Positions 1 through 14,874 of a stretch of 64,000 nt of DNA are shown piece after piece (position 1 is the first letter of the stretch; each line of letters starts with the position of its first letter). Source of the DNA: Segnochrobactrum spirostomi (GTDB lineage Bacteria > Pseudomonadota > Alphaproteobacteria > Rhizobiales > Segnochrobactraceae); NCBI RefSeq assembly GCF_009600605.1, contig NZ_VWNA01000001.1, forward strand, positions 3,272,501-3,336,500. The letters are read 5' to 3'. The notes beneath the pieces were generated by a model. That model saw only the letters and a list, made by a program, of their open reading frames with translations. It made no database searches and was not told the origin of the DNA. A program made the position numbers and the translations under genes.

Positions 1-189
1 GACCGCGGTTCTGACACGGGCGCGCCCGAGCGTCCAGTTGGCGGACCGGCTGTACCCTTCTGCTCCACGCGGCGGCGCGAGAGCTATGCGTTTCCGCGCG
101 TCGGGCTTGCGGTGCCGGCTGTTCGCAAGTCTTCCCGCGCGTGCTACACGACCCAAGCTTATTTTGGGTACCAGCGGACATTCGAGCTC

Positions 190-1473
190 ATGAACGTGCT
201 TCTGATCGGTTCCGGTGGGCGTGAGCACGCGCTCGCCCGCAAGATCACCGAATCGGCACTTCTCACCCGCCTATACGCCGCCCCCGGCAACCCCGGCATC
301 GCCGAGGTGGCGAAGCTCGTGCCGCTCGACGTCGGCGACAACGACGCGGTGCTCGCCTTCTGCCGGGAGGCTTCGATTGGGCTCGTGGTGATCGGGCCGG
401 AGGCGCCGCTCGTGGGCGGGCTCGTCGATGTCCTCGAGGCCGCGGGCATCAAGGCGTTCGGGCCGAGCCGCGCCGCCGCCCAGCTCGAGGGCTCCAAGGG
501 CTTCACCAAGGATCTCTGCGCCCGCGCCGGTATTCCGACCGCCGCCTATGCCCGCTTCTCCGATGCCGCCGCCGCCCACGCCTACCTCGACACGGTCGGC
601 GCGCCGATCGTGATCAAGGCCGACGGTCTCGCCGCCGGCAAGGGCGTCGTCGTCGCCGAAACGCTCGCCGAGGCGCGCGCCGCCATCGATGCCTGCTTCG
701 ACGGGACCTTCGGGGCCGCCGGTGCCGAGATCGTCATCGAGGAAAAGCTTGTCGGCGAGGAGGCGAGCTTCTTCGCCCTCTCCGACGGCATCAACGTCGT
801 GCCCTTCGCCACCGCTCAGGACCACAAGCGCGCCTATGACGGCGACACCGGCCCGAACACCGGCGGCATGGGCGCCTATTCGCCCGCCCCGATCGTGACC
901 GACGCCGTCGCCGAGCAGGTGATGGCCGAGATCGTGCGGCCGACCATCGCGACGCTCGCGGCCGAGGGCACGCCGTTCCGCGGCGTGCTCTATGCGGGCC
1001 TGATGCTGACCGCCGACGGTCCGAAGCTCATCGAATACAATGTCCGCTTCGGCGATCCGGAGTGCCAGGTGATCCTGTTGCGCCTGCGCAGCGACCTGCT
1101 CGCGACCCTTCTCGCGGTGGCCTCGGGCACGCTCGCCGCTGAGGCGCCGCTCGAATGGCGGCCGGAGACGGCGCTCACCGTCGTCATGGCGGCGAAGGGC
1201 TATCCCGGGACGCCGGAAACCGGCACGCCGCTCGGCGACCTCGATGCGGCCCAGGAGGCGGCGCCGGGCGTCGCCGTGTTCCAGGCCGGCACGCGGCTGC
1301 TCGACGGCCGTCTCGTCGCGGCGGGCGGGCGCGTCCTCAATGTCTGTGCGCTCGGCGCGGGCGTCGCCGAGGCCCGCGATCGGGCCTATGCCGCGGTCGC
1401 CGAAATCCGCTGGCAGGGCGGCTTCTATCGGCGCGACATCGGCATGCGCGCACTCGCCAACACCGCCGGCTGA
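190..1473 (+). CDS. purD: Phosphoribosylamine-glycine ligase (GAR synthetase)
   Basis: This cytoplasmic ATP-grasp enzyme joins glycine to 5-phosphoribosylamine, the second step of de novo purine synthesis. The protein (427 aa) begins [16 protein letters not shown], the diagnostic N-terminal PurD motif. It continues with the ATP-grasp core ([44 protein letters not shown]) and has the usual family length. The frame is open upstream to an ATG at 112, but those 26 residues are arginine-rich and precede the conserved start, so I place the start at 190. The gene stands alone, convergent with the hydrolase gene that ends 18 bases downstream. No clear promoter is visible in bases 1-189. Confidence 0.95.
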   Translation: MNVLLIGSGGREHALARKITESALLTRLYAAPGNPGIAEVAKLVPLDVGDNDAVLAFCREASIGLVVIGPEAPLVGGLVDVLEAAGIKAFGPSRAAAQLEGSKGFTKDLCARAGIPTAAYARFSDAAAAHAYLDTVGAPIVIKADGLAAGKGVVVAETLAEARAAIDACFDGTFGAAGAEIVIEEKLVGEEASFFALSDGINVVPFATAQDHKRAYDGDTGPNTGGMGAYSPAPIVTDAVAEQVMAEIVRPTIATLAAEGTPFRGVLYAGLMLTADGPKLIEYNVRFGDPECQVILLRLRSDLLATLLAVASGTLAAEAPLEWRPETALTVVMAAKGYPGTPETGTPLGDLDAAQEAAPGVAVFQAGTRLLDGRLVAAGGRVLNVCALGAGVAEARDRAYAAVAEIRWQGGFYRRDIGMRALANTAG

Positions 1474-1491
1474 CGCGCCGAAGGTCGGCCG

Positions 1492-2463
1492 TCACGCCGT
1501 GAAGGCGTCGAACGCCGCCCAGAATCGGGCGCGCAGGGCGTCGGTTTCCTGAAGCACCTCGTGCCGCGCACCCTCGATCACGAGGGCGTTCCCTTTCGGA
1601 ATCCGGCCTGCCGCGGCGAGCGCCCGTGGCGTCGAGACGATTCGCTCCTCGCCCGCGGCGACGACGAGCGCGGGGATCCGGCATTGCGCCAGCCCGTCCG
1701 CCCCCGCGAGCCGCCGGATGCCGTCGCGCATCGCCTTCAACCAGTGATAGGTCGGCGGCCCGATCCTGAGCGCCGGCTCCGCCATGAAGATCGCCCGGGT
1801 GCGCTCGAAGCGCGCCGCGTCGTGGGTCAGGGCGTTGGTCTCGAAGGTGCGGTGGTCGATGTTGGTGTTGACCGGCCGCCGCCCGAGGCCCGCCGCCATC
1901 AGAAGCGCGAGGAGGGCGCCGACGGGCGCGCTCGTGAGATCGACCGCGGTGAGGCCGAACATCGGTGCCGTGGCGATCACCCGGGCGAGGCCGGTCGTAT
2001 CCCGCGCCGCGGCGCCGAGGGCGACCGTGCCGCCGGTCGAGTGGCCGAGGAGGGTGAAAGGCTCGGGTAGCCCGGCCCGCCGCACGGCCGAGAGCACGAG
2101 CCCGACATCCTCGACATAATCCTCGAAGCGGCCGACATCGGCGATGAGCGGGTCGGGATAGAGGCGGCCCGAGCCGCCCTGGCCGCGCAGATCGAACCCG
2201 GCGACGGCGAAGCCCCGCGCCCGCAGGTCGCCGACCGTCTCGAAATATTTCTCGATCGCCTCGGCGCGGCCCTGGACGACGAGCACCGTGCCGCGCGGTG
2301 ATACGACGGTCGCCGGCCAGAACGCGGCGCGCAGGGGCACCCCGCCGCAGCCTTCGACGACGGCGACCTGCGCGCCCTCCGGCACCGGGTTTTGCGGCAG
2401 TTCGACGAGGCGGTCGAGCGCGCCGCGCCGGCCCCCGGGGCCGATCGGAACGAGCCTGCTCAT
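1492..2463 (-). CDS. Alpha/beta hydrolase, lysophospholipase (PldB)-like
   Basis: A 323-aa cytoplasmic-type serine hydrolase with the alpha/beta fold. The nucleophile elbow GHSTGG holds the catalytic serine. The acidic residue probably lies in the strand around VVAAGEERIV, and the histidine in EGARHEVLQE near the C-terminus. The FDLRGQGGSGR segment is typical of the lysophospholipase/monoglyceride lipase (Hydrolase_4) group. No signal peptide is seen. It is divergent from the small heat-shock gene, with about 150 bases between the starts. The substrate cannot be told from sequence; lysophospholipase is the usual family label, not proven here. Confidence 0.85.
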   Translation of the reverse strand: MSRLVPIGPGGRRGALDRLVELPQNPVPEGAQVAVVEGCGGVPLRAAFWPATVVSPRGTVLVVQGRAEAIEKYFETVGDLRARGFAVAGFDLRGQGGSGRLYPDPLIADVGRFEDYVEDVGLVLSAVRRAGLPEPFTLLGHSTGGTVALGAAARDTTGLARVIATAPMFGLTAVDLTSAPVGALLALLMAAGLGRRPVNTNIDHRTFETNALTHDAARFERTRAIFMAEPALRIGPPTYHWLKAMRDGIRRLAGADGLAQCRIPALVVAAGEERIVSTPRALAAAGRIPKGNALVIEGARHEVLQETDALRARFWAAFDAFTA

Positions 2464-2479
2464 CGGCGCCGCGCCCCCT

Positions 2480-2508
2480 CTTGACGGCCGAAAGGGGCAT
2501 TCCCATCT
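2480..2508 (+). promoter_or_regulatory. Candidate RpoH (sigma-32) promoter of hsp20
   Basis: CTTGAC at 2480-2485 and CCCATCT at 2502-2508 match the heat-shock sigma pattern (CTTGAAA ... CCCATnT). There are 18 bases between CTTG and CCCAT, within the alphaproteobacterial range. It lies about 110 bases before the small heat-shock gene, which suits its function. Transcription start is not shown by the sequence. Confidence 0.55.
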
Positions 2509-2615
2509 CGATGACAGCGGACGCCGAACGGGTCCGCGCGACGACCGGCCTCCCGGCCCGATGCGGCGGGAACACGGCCGTCATTCCGCAAACCGTTGCT
2601 CCCTAGGAGGACATC

Positions 2616-3086
2616 ATGCGTCATTTCGATCTGAGCCCCCTCTATCGTTCGACTGTCGGTTTCGATCGCCTGTTCCAGGCCATCGACCAGCTGTCCGGCC
2701 CCGATGCCGGCGCGCCGGCCTATCCGCCCTACAATATCGAGCGCACCGGCGAAAACGCCTACCGCATCACCATGGCGGTGGCGGGCTTCTCCGACCAGGA
2801 CATCTCCATCGAGGTGCGTGAGAACGGCCTGACCGTGAAGGGCGAGAAGGCTGCCGAGACCGACGAGGGCCGCGCCGTGCTTTATCGCGGCATCGCCTCC
2901 CGCGCTTTCGAGCGCCGCTTCCAGCTCGCCGACTACGTCGTCGTGAAGGCCGCGAGCCTCGAGCACGGCCTCCTGCACATCGACCTCGTGCGCGAGATTC
3001 CGGAAGCCCTGAAGCCGCGCACCATCGCCATCACGACCCCGGCCAACACCTCGAAGCAGATCGAGGCGAACGCCGCCGCGGCGTAA
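2616..3086 (+). CDS. Hsp20/IbpA-family small heat-shock protein
   Basis: An ATP-independent holdase that binds unfolding proteins until ClpB/DnaK can refold them. The protein (156 aa) starts MRHFDLSPLYRSTVGFDRLF, an IbpA-type N-terminus. The alpha-crystallin domain covers roughly residues 35-135 (YRITMAVAGFSDQDISIEV; ENGLTVKGEK; YRGIASRAFERRFQLAD; GLLHIDLVREIPEA), followed by a short alanine-rich tail. A near-perfect ribosome-binding site (AGGAGG) sits just before the ATG. A candidate RpoH promoter is upstream. The gene is followed by a palindromic repeat and is convergent with the threonine aldolase gene. Confidence 0.93.
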   Translation: MRHFDLSPLYRSTVGFDRLFQAIDQLSGPDAGAPAYPPYNIERTGENAYRITMAVAGFSDQDISIEVRENGLTVKGEKAAETDEGRAVLYRGIASRAFERRFQLADYVVVKAASLEHGLLHIDLVREIPEALKPRTIAITTPANTSKQIEANAAAA

Positions 3087-3130
3087 GGCGTTGGGCGGCG
3101 GGGGTGTTGCTCCGGGGCGTCTCGCCCGGG

Positions 3131-3283
3131 GCTTCACCCCACCCCGCCGCTGCGCGGCGACCCTCCCCCTCCAGGGGAGGGTGCCGGCGCCTTTTTTCGG
3201 GATAGGGCGGACTGATACAGAAACGGCACCAAACCCTCCCCTGCCAGGGGGAGGGTCGCCGGCGCGGCCGGCGGGGTGGGGTC
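3131..3283. repeat. Long inverted-repeat element, copy A
   Basis: Two arms of about 48 bases face each other. The left arm (3135-3181) runs from CACCCCACCCCGCCGC to CCAGGGGAGGG, and the right arm (3233-3282) is its imperfect reverse complement. Each arm also contains its own short hairpins. About 50 bases of unrelated sequence separate the arms. The same arms recur at 11432-11603 and 39434-39589. This copy lies between convergent genes and may fold in RNA as a bidirectional transcription end. Confidence 0.8.
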
Positions 3284-3324
3284 CCTTTGCCCCGAGCAAG
3301 CCTCTGAGAAGAAAAAACACCATC

Positions 3325-3351
3325 AGGCGCCCCAGGTCCCCCGGGGCGCCT
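3325..3351. terminator. Hairpin between convergent hsp20 and ltaE genes
   Basis: Inverted repeat AGGCGCCCC (3325-3333) and GGGGCGCCT (3343-3351) with a 9-base loop. On the minus strand a run of six T follows after about eight bases, so it may serve as the threonine aldolase terminator. The distance to the T-run makes this only a moderate call. Confidence 0.45.
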
Positions 3352-3359
3352 CTTTCGTG

Positions 3360-4418
3360 TCAGCCTGCCGCGACGGCGAGGAATTGGTCGACCTCTTCCG
3401 CCGTCGTGCTGAAGGCGGTGACGAGGCGGATCATGGTCTCCTTGCCGTGCACCGGCAGGGCGTCGCCGTGGAGGCCGTCGGTGCCCCATTCGTAGAAGCG
3501 GGCGCCCGCCGCCTCGAGGCGCGCCACGGTCGCCACCGGCAGAATCGGAAAGATCTCGTTCGCCTCCGGCTCCCAGGCGAGCCGGGCGCCTGGCACGGAG
3601 CGCAGGCCCTCGGTCAGTCGGGCCGCCATCGCGTTGGCGTGGCGGGCGAGATCGAGCCACAGGCCGTCCTTCAGGAGCGCGCTGAACTGCGCCGAGATGA
3701 ATCGGCTCTTGGAGAAGAGGTGGCCGGCCCGCTTGCGCAGATAGGGAATCTCGGCCGCGCGATCGGGATCGAACACCACGATCGATTCCGCCGCCCAAGC
3801 GCCGACCTTCGTGAGGCCGAACGAGAGCAGATCGACGCCGGCGCGCCAGGTCAGGTCGGCCGGCGACACGCCGAGGCGGGCGACGGCGTTGGCGAAGCGC
3901 GCGCCGTCCATGTGGAAGGTCAGCCCGTGGGCGTGTGTGACGCCCGCGATCGCCGCGACCTCGGTGGGCGTATAAAGGGTGCCGAGCTCGGTAGCCTGGG
4001 TGATCGAGACCGCCGTGACCCGGCCGTGATGGACGTTCGCCGGGCCGAAGCGCTCCAGGGTCGCGGCGAGCGATCCGGCATGAATCTTGCCCCGATCGCC
4101 CTGAATTCCAACCAGCCGCGCCCCGCCGGTCAGGTAGAGGGGCGCGTTGCACTCGTCGGTGACGATATGCGCGGCTTCGTGACAGAAGACGGCGGCGCCG
4201 GGGGGCGTCACGGAGGCGAGCGCCAAGGAATTGGCGGCGGAGCCCGTCGCGACGTAGAACACGGCGACCTCGCGCTCGAACAAGGCGGAGATCTGGGCGG
4301 TGGCGGCGGCGGTCGCCTCGTCGTCGCCATAGGCGGTGGCGAAACCGCCGGCGGCGGCGGCGAGCGCGGACGAAACGGCGTCCGGCACGCCGGCCCAATT
4401 GTCGGAAGCGAAGTGCAT
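3360..4418 (-). CDS. ltaE: Low-specificity L-threonine aldolase
   Basis: A PLP enzyme of fold type I that splits threonine or allo-threonine into glycine and acetaldehyde. The protein (352 aa) starts MHFASDNWAGVPDAV, the usual beta-eliminating lyase start. It contains VATGSAANSLALASV, HEAAHIVTDEC, the GLTFHMDGARFANAV segment, and the PLP-lysine region DLLSFGLTKVGAW. An open frame extends upstream to 4544, but those 42 residues are proline- and arginine-rich with no family match, so the ATG at 4418 is preferred. It is transcribed alone, convergent with hsp20 and divergent from gltB. Confidence 0.9.
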   Translation of the reverse strand: MHFASDNWAGVPDAVSSALAAAAGGFATAYGDDEATAAATAQISALFEREVAVFYVATGSAANSLALASVTPPGAAVFCHEAAHIVTDECNAPLYLTGGARLVGIQGDRGKIHAGSLAATLERFGPANVHHGRVTAVSITQATELGTLYTPTEVAAIAGVTHAHGLTFHMDGARFANAVARLGVSPADLTWRAGVDLLSFGLTKVGAWAAESIVVFDPDRAAEIPYLRKRAGHLFSKSRFISAQFSALLKDGLWLDLARHANAMAARLTEGLRSVPGARLAWEPEANEIFPILPVATVARLEAAGARFYEWGTDGLHGDALPVHGKETMIRLVTAFSTTAEEVDQFLAVAAG

Positions 4419-4954
4419 GGAAGGCGGGGCCGTTGGCTGATGCGGGGGCCGCCAGTCTCGCGCGGGCGGGGCGGGAGCGCAATCCGGTTCGCGCAAGGGA
4501 CCGCAGGGCGGTGCTCCGACGCGCCGAAGAGCGCGCTCGCGCATATTTTATGCGCGGAGCAGGGTTGCGGAGCCCTCTTTAGACATGGTCTTGCCCTCAA
4601 TGTCGTTTTCTGGCAGGTTGCGGCCGCTGTAAAAGGACAGGGATGCTGCCCCATTTCTCGGGGGCTTACGGCAGCCGGCGCGACGGACCGTTGGATCCCG
4701 CCGCCGGCCCGGAAAGCGGGGTGGCGGGAAACGGCCAGACCGGCGGCCGACGGCGACCATATGCGCTCCGCGCTACGGTCCACGCTCCGCCGCCGCACGG
4801 AATTTGATCTGTTCAAAGCAGTCCGGGCCGACCACAATCGGCCCGACTTCGGACATGGCCGCGACCGGTTGATGCCGGCCCGCGGGGTCGTGTCATGCGC
4901 ATGCGGCCGGCCGGCCGTACGATGAGGACTGAAGCAAGCAAGGGAGCTCGCGAG
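4419..4954. other. Divergent intergenic region ltaE/gltB
   Basis: No supported gene lies in these 536 bases. They must hold the promoters of ltaE (leftward) and gltBD (rightward). Visible structure includes a TTTGA-N5-TCAAA dyad at 4803-4817 and a leader hairpin with stems 4824-4831 and 4838-4845. A TGGCAG/TTGC pair at about 4611-4622 resembles a sigma-54 promoter but has the wrong spacing. Confidence 0.5.
4803..4817. promoter_or_regulatory. Operator-like dyad upstream of gltBD
   Basis: A perfect 5-5-5 palindrome TTTGATCTGTTCAAA stands out in otherwise GC-rich DNA about 140 bases before the gltB start. It could bind a transcription factor that controls glutamate synthase. The factor is not identifiable from sequence and the dyad is short enough to be chance. 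Confidence 0.25.
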
Positions 4955-9730
<4,776 letters not shown>

Positions 9731-9870
9731 GCGCCACGTGATCCCGCCGCCCGGTCCCGGCCGGGCGGCACGACCCCGCAGCGGGCGCCCCCGCGATGTC
9801 AGCGCCGAACGGCGCGACGCGAAGACGGGTGCCCGGCCTCCACGCACGATATTCAGAAGGCTCGACCCCG

Positions 9871-11301
<1,431 letters not shown>

Positions 11302-11431
11302 GGCGGGGCGGCCGCCGAGCGGCGGACCACGGCGATGTGCAGTGTGGGGCGAGACGCGGCGAGGTAGAGCTTGTGGCCGACCCCGGCGAGGCTGAGTAGG
11401 GGGCAATTCGGCTGCGGCTGAGCTTGCGGCG

Positions 11432-11603
11432 GACCCCACCCCGCCGCTTCGCGGCGACCCTCCCCCTGGCAGGGGAGGGTGGGGCGTCGTGTTTTCACGG
11501 CACCTGATCGCCAGTCAATTCAAGGCCTTACCCCCCCAATGAAGCTCCCCTTCACCCTCCCCTGGAGGGGGAGGGTCGGCGCGCAGCGCCGGGGTGGGGT
11601 GAA
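11432..11603. repeat. Long inverted-repeat element, copy B
   Basis: Left arm 11433-11483 (ACCCCACCCCGCCGCTTCGC ... CAGGGGAGGGT) and right arm 11552-11602 (CACCCTCCCCTGGAGGGGG ... GGGGTGGGGTGA) are imperfect reverse complements in the same inward orientation as copy A. The central 68 bases differ from copy A and include runs of T and C. Like copy A it lies between convergent genes. Confidence 0.8.
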
Positions 11604-11644
11604 CGTCGCGGGCGAGACCCGTGCCGGAGGCGAGACGCTCCCAA

Positions 11645-11683
11645 CAAAAAACGCCGCGCACGAGGCCTCGTGCGCGGCGCTTT
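11645..11683 (-). terminator. Rho-independent terminator of the carbonic anhydrase gene
   Basis: A perfect 28-base palindrome (11652-11679, stem CGCCGCGCACGAGG) is flanked on the left by six A. Read on the minus strand this is a 14-bp stem followed by TTTTTT, just after the carbonic anhydrase stop. On the plus strand only CTTTC follows, so it probably serves mainly the minus-strand gene. Confidence 0.8.
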
Positions 11684-11711
11684 CATGGGAACACCCCAGG
11701 AGCGACCCGGC

Positions 11712-12434
11712 TCAGAGCCAGATCACCTCGCCGGTGGCGATGCTGTAATAGGCGGGCACGATCTTGACCGCGCCGCTCTTCACAGCCTTGGCGATGATCG
11801 ACGAGCGCACCGTCAGGTTGTGCGCGGAGAGACTGGCGTTGGCGTAGGTCGCCGAAATGAGCAGGTCCTCCGGCTTGCTTTTTGCCGCCGCCTTCACCGC
11901 CGGCACGATCTGCTTGATCAGGCCGGGAAGATGGCCAGGCAGTTTCTCCTCGTGCTTGTAAACCTTGATCGCGGCGCTGACGGCGCCGCAGGCCGAATGG
12001 CCGAGCACGACGATCACCGGCGTCTTGAGCACCGCGACGCCGTATTCGAGGCTCGCGATGATGTCGTCGTCGGCGACGTTGCCGGCGACGCGGTTGACGA
12101 ACAGGTCACCCGGGCCCTGGTCGAACACGAATTCCGGCGAAACGCGCGAATCGGCGCAGCTCAGAATGCCGGCGATCGGATATTGGGCCGCTTCGCGCGC
12201 GGCGCGGTCGGCGTTGAATTCCTTGAAGGTCGCCTTGCTCGCGACGTAGCGCGCATTGCCCTCCTTGAGGCGCATCAGCGCCGCGTCGGGCGAGATCGCG
12301 TTCGGCGCGGCCGCGAAAGCGGGGCGGAGCGACAAACCGAGGCCCGCCGGCGCGGCGAGGGCGGCCGCCGCGAGCATGCCGCCGCGCAGCAGCGCCCGGC
12401 GGGAAAGGTTATTCGGTTCACAGAGTTCGCACAT
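11712..12434 (-). CDS. Beta-class carbonic anhydrase with Tat signal peptide
   Basis: Interconverts CO2 and bicarbonate using zinc. The protein is 240 aa. Zinc ligands and the active-site dyad lie in SCADSRVSPE and in GHSACGAVSAA. The N-terminus carries a twin-arginine motif (NNLSRRALLRGG) followed by an alanine-rich hydrophobic stretch ending RPAFAAAP, so the folded enzyme should be exported to the periplasm by the Tat system. The start at 12434 is supported by AGGGAGA upstream; an open frame extends to 12578 but adds unrelated sequence. Many beta-class enzymes are cytoplasmic, so export is the notable point. The gene stands alone. Confidence 0.9.
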   Translation of the reverse strand: MCELCEPNNLSRRALLRGGMLAAAALAAPAGLGLSLRPAFAAAPNAISPDAALMRLKEGNARYVASKATFKEFNADRAAREAAQYPIAGILSCADSRVSPEFVFDQGPGDLFVNRVAGNVADDDIIASLEYGVAVLKTPVIVVLGHSACGAVSAAIKVYKHEEKLPGHLPGLIKQIVPAVKAAAKSKPEDLLISATYANASLSAHNLTVRSSIIAKAVKSGAVKIVPAYYSIATGEVIWL

Positions 12435-12629
12435 CGTCAGCCATCTCCCTTTAGGCCCGGAACGCCCCGTTCGAGCGAAAGGAGCATTCACCGGCCGGGG
12501 CGGCCAAGACAAGAGGGCGCGCACGCCCAGGTGCGACGCAGCGTCTAATTCTCGCAGTCTTGAAATGGATTTGAGCACAGGGACGGGGCCGCGTCGGGAC
12601 GCGTGCGCCCTCCTGTTTCAATGGAGACT

Positions 12630-14086
12630 TCAGGTTTGCGTGCCGCCCACCGTCATCGCGTCGATGCGCAGGGTCGGCTGGCCGACGCCGACCGGCACGC
12701 CCTGGCCTTCCTTGCCGCAGGTGCCGATGCCGGGGTCGAGGGCGAGATCGTTGCCGATCATGCGCACGCGGGTCAGCGCGTCCGGGCCGTTGCCGATCAG
12801 CATCGCGCCCTTGATCGGCTCCGCCACCTTGCCGTCGCGGATCCGGTAGGCCTCGGTGCAACTGAACACGAACTTGCCCGAGGTAATGTCGACCTGACCG
12901 CCGCCGAAGGCCACCGCATAGATGCCGTCGTGGACGCTCTCAAGGATCTCGCCCGGGGCCCGGTCGCCGGCCAGCATGTAGGTGTTGGTCATGCGCGGCA
13001 TCGGGATGTGGGCATAGGATTCGCGCCGGCCGTTGCCGGTCGGGCGCACGCCCATCAGCCGCGCGTTCTGGCGATCCTGCATGTAGCCGACGAGGATGCC
13101 GTCCTCGATCAGGGTGGTGCAGTTCGTCGGTGTGCCTTCGTCGTCCACCGTGAGCGAGCCGCGCTGGCCGGCGAGCGTGCCGTCGTCGACGATGGTGACG
13201 CCCGGCGAGGCGACGCGCTGACCCATCAGGCCGGCGAAGGCGGACGTCTTCTTGCGGTTGAAGTCGCCCTCGAGGCCGTGGCCGATCGCCTCGTGGAGCA
13301 GAATGCCGGGCCAGCCGGGGCCGAGCACGATGTCGAACGTGCCGGCGGGGGCGGGCACCGCTTCGAGGTTCACGAGCGCCTGCCGCAGCGCCTCGTCGAC
13401 GGCGCCCTGCCAGGATTCCGGCGTGATGAAGCGGGCGAAGCCTTCGCGGCCGCCGAGGCCGTAGGAGCCGGTCTCTTGGCGGTCGCCGTCGCCGGCGACG
13501 ATCGAGACGTTGAAGCGCACCAATGGGCGGATGTCACGGACGCGGTGGCCGTCGGCCCGCACGATCTCGATCGATTGCCACGAGCCGGCGAGCGAGACGC
13601 TGACCTGGCGCACCCGCGGGTCGCGAGCGCGGGCGAAGGCGTCGATCTCGGCGAGCAGCGCCACCTTGTCGGCGAACGGCTCGGCGATGAGCGGATTGTC
13701 GGGAGCGTAGAGGCGGGCGTTGGTGCCGCTGGGGCCTCCGCGTAGGTGCCGGAGTGTCCGCGTTTCACGGCGCCGACGGCCGCGGCCGCACGGGCGAGCG
13801 CGGCTTCCGACAGCTCGCCCGAATGGGCATAGCCCGCCGCCTCGCCGGCGACGGCGCGCAGGCCGAAGCCTTCGCTCGTGTTGTAGGCGGCGGATTTCAG
13901 CCGGCCGTTGTCGAACAGGAGCGATTCGCTCTGCCGGCTTTCGACGTACAATTCGCCGTCGTCGGCGCCGTCGAGCGCCTCCGCGATGATGGCGCGGGCG
14001 CGGGCGGTGTCGAGACCGGCCCGGGCGAGCAGGTCGTCGGCGACGGCGGTGTGCGCCTCGGCGGGCGCGGGAGTGGCATCGGTCAT
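12630..14086 (-). pseudogene. tldD: Metalloprotease TldD, frameshifted as assembled
   Basis: TldD works with TldE/PmbA as a zinc metalloprotease that trims peptides such as modified leader peptides. The N-terminal part starts MTDATPAPAEAHTAVADDLL at 14086 and runs in one frame to about residue 118 (KRGHSGTYAEAP). The rest (TNARLYAPDNPLIAE onward, to NDLALDPGIGTCGKEGQ) is in another frame. The switch falls at a GGGG run on the plus strand (13731-13734). Restoring one base gives an uninterrupted protein of 485 aa, the normal TldD length, with the metal-binding HEAIGHGLEGDF motif intact. All other family blocks look healthy, so an assembly error is more likely than gene decay. Confidence 0.85.
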
Positions 14087-14222
14087 CGTGGGACCCTTTC
14101 CGCACCGGGCTGCGGACCCGCTTTTCGGCGGTCTCGCGGGCGCGGCGCTTCGCATGCAGCAAACATAGGCCGAAAGGCAGCGGGCGGAAGGGGCGGCGCG
14201 GGGCCGCGCGCGCAAACCGCCC

Positions 14223-14834
14223 TCAATAGAGCTCGGCGCGGTAGCTCGCGACGAGCTCCTCCTCGGTGAAGTCGATGTCCTTCATGAGGGTGTGGTCGCG
14301 CAGCACCTCGGCGAGCGGCGGGAGCTCCCCGGGCTTCACCCAGCTTTCCGGCTCCCAGAGCCGCGAGCGCAGGCTCGCCTTGCCGCACTGGATGTAGGCT
14401 TCGGCGACGGTGACGACGATCACCGTGCGCGGCGTCTTGCCGTCCGTCTCGAAGCGGGCGCGCAGGTCGTCGTCGTCGCGCACCTCGGCCGTGCCGTTGA
14501 CGCGCAGCGTCTCGCGCACGCCCGGCAGCAGGAACAGGAGGCCGATCGCCGGATCGTGGATCAGGTTGTGCAGGGTATCGAGGCGGCGGTTGCCGGGCCA
14601 ATCCGGCAGCATCAGCCGCTTGTCGTCGAGCACGATCACGCCGCCGGGGGCGTCGCCGCGCGGGGTCGCGTCGCACAGGCCGTCGGCGCCCCGGGTCGCG
14701 ATCACGTAAAAGGGCGAGCGGGCGAGCAGGGTGCGGCAATGCTTGTCGAGCCGCCTCACGACCTTGTCGAGCACGATCTGGCTCGGCTCGCCGTAGATCG
14801 CCTGAAGCGTCGCCGAATCGGTGATGCGCGCCAT
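14223..14834 (-). CDS. Pyridoxamine 5'-phosphate oxidase-family flavoprotein
   Basis: A 203-aa protein with the split-barrel FMN-binding fold. Diagnostic stretches are SPFYVIATRGADGLCDATPRG, LMLPDWPGNRRLDTLHNLIH, and GKASLRSRLWEPESW near the C-terminus. This matches the subgroup often annotated as MSMEG_1061-family PPOX-type flavoprotein; it is not PdxH itself. The substrate is unknown. It lies upstream of tldD and downstream of the IalB-like gene on the same strand, with gaps of 136 and 40 bases, so co-transcription with the latter is plausible. Confidence 0.85.
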   Translation of the reverse strand: MARITDSATLQAIYGEPSQIVLDKVVRRLDKHCRTLLARSPFYVIATRGADGLCDATPRGDAPGGVIVLDDKRLMLPDWPGNRRLDTLHNLIHDPAIGLLFLLPGVRETLRVNGTAEVRDDDDLRARFETDGKTPRTVIVVTVAEAYIQCGKASLRSRLWEPESWVKPGELPPLAEVLRDHTLMKDIDFTEEELVASYRAELY

Positions 14835-14874
14835 CGTCCCGTCTCCGCGCCGCTGGGGAAGTCGTGGAAGAGGA

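Larger units (their letters stand above)
11302..11711. other. Intergenic region gltD/carbonic anhydrase
   Basis: No gene is supported in these 410 bases between convergent genes. They contain inverted-repeat copy B (11432-11603) and a strong palindromic terminator (11645-11683), each described separately. Confidence 0.6.

Noticed and set aside
1-189. Possible 5' end of a divergent gene at the left window edge
   Set aside because: No ATG with a ribosome site is visible on the minus strand, and the piece is too short to judge.
4611-4622. Sigma-54-like TGGCAG ... TTGC near gltB
   Set aside because: The spacing between the GG and GC elements is too short for a sigma-54 promoter.
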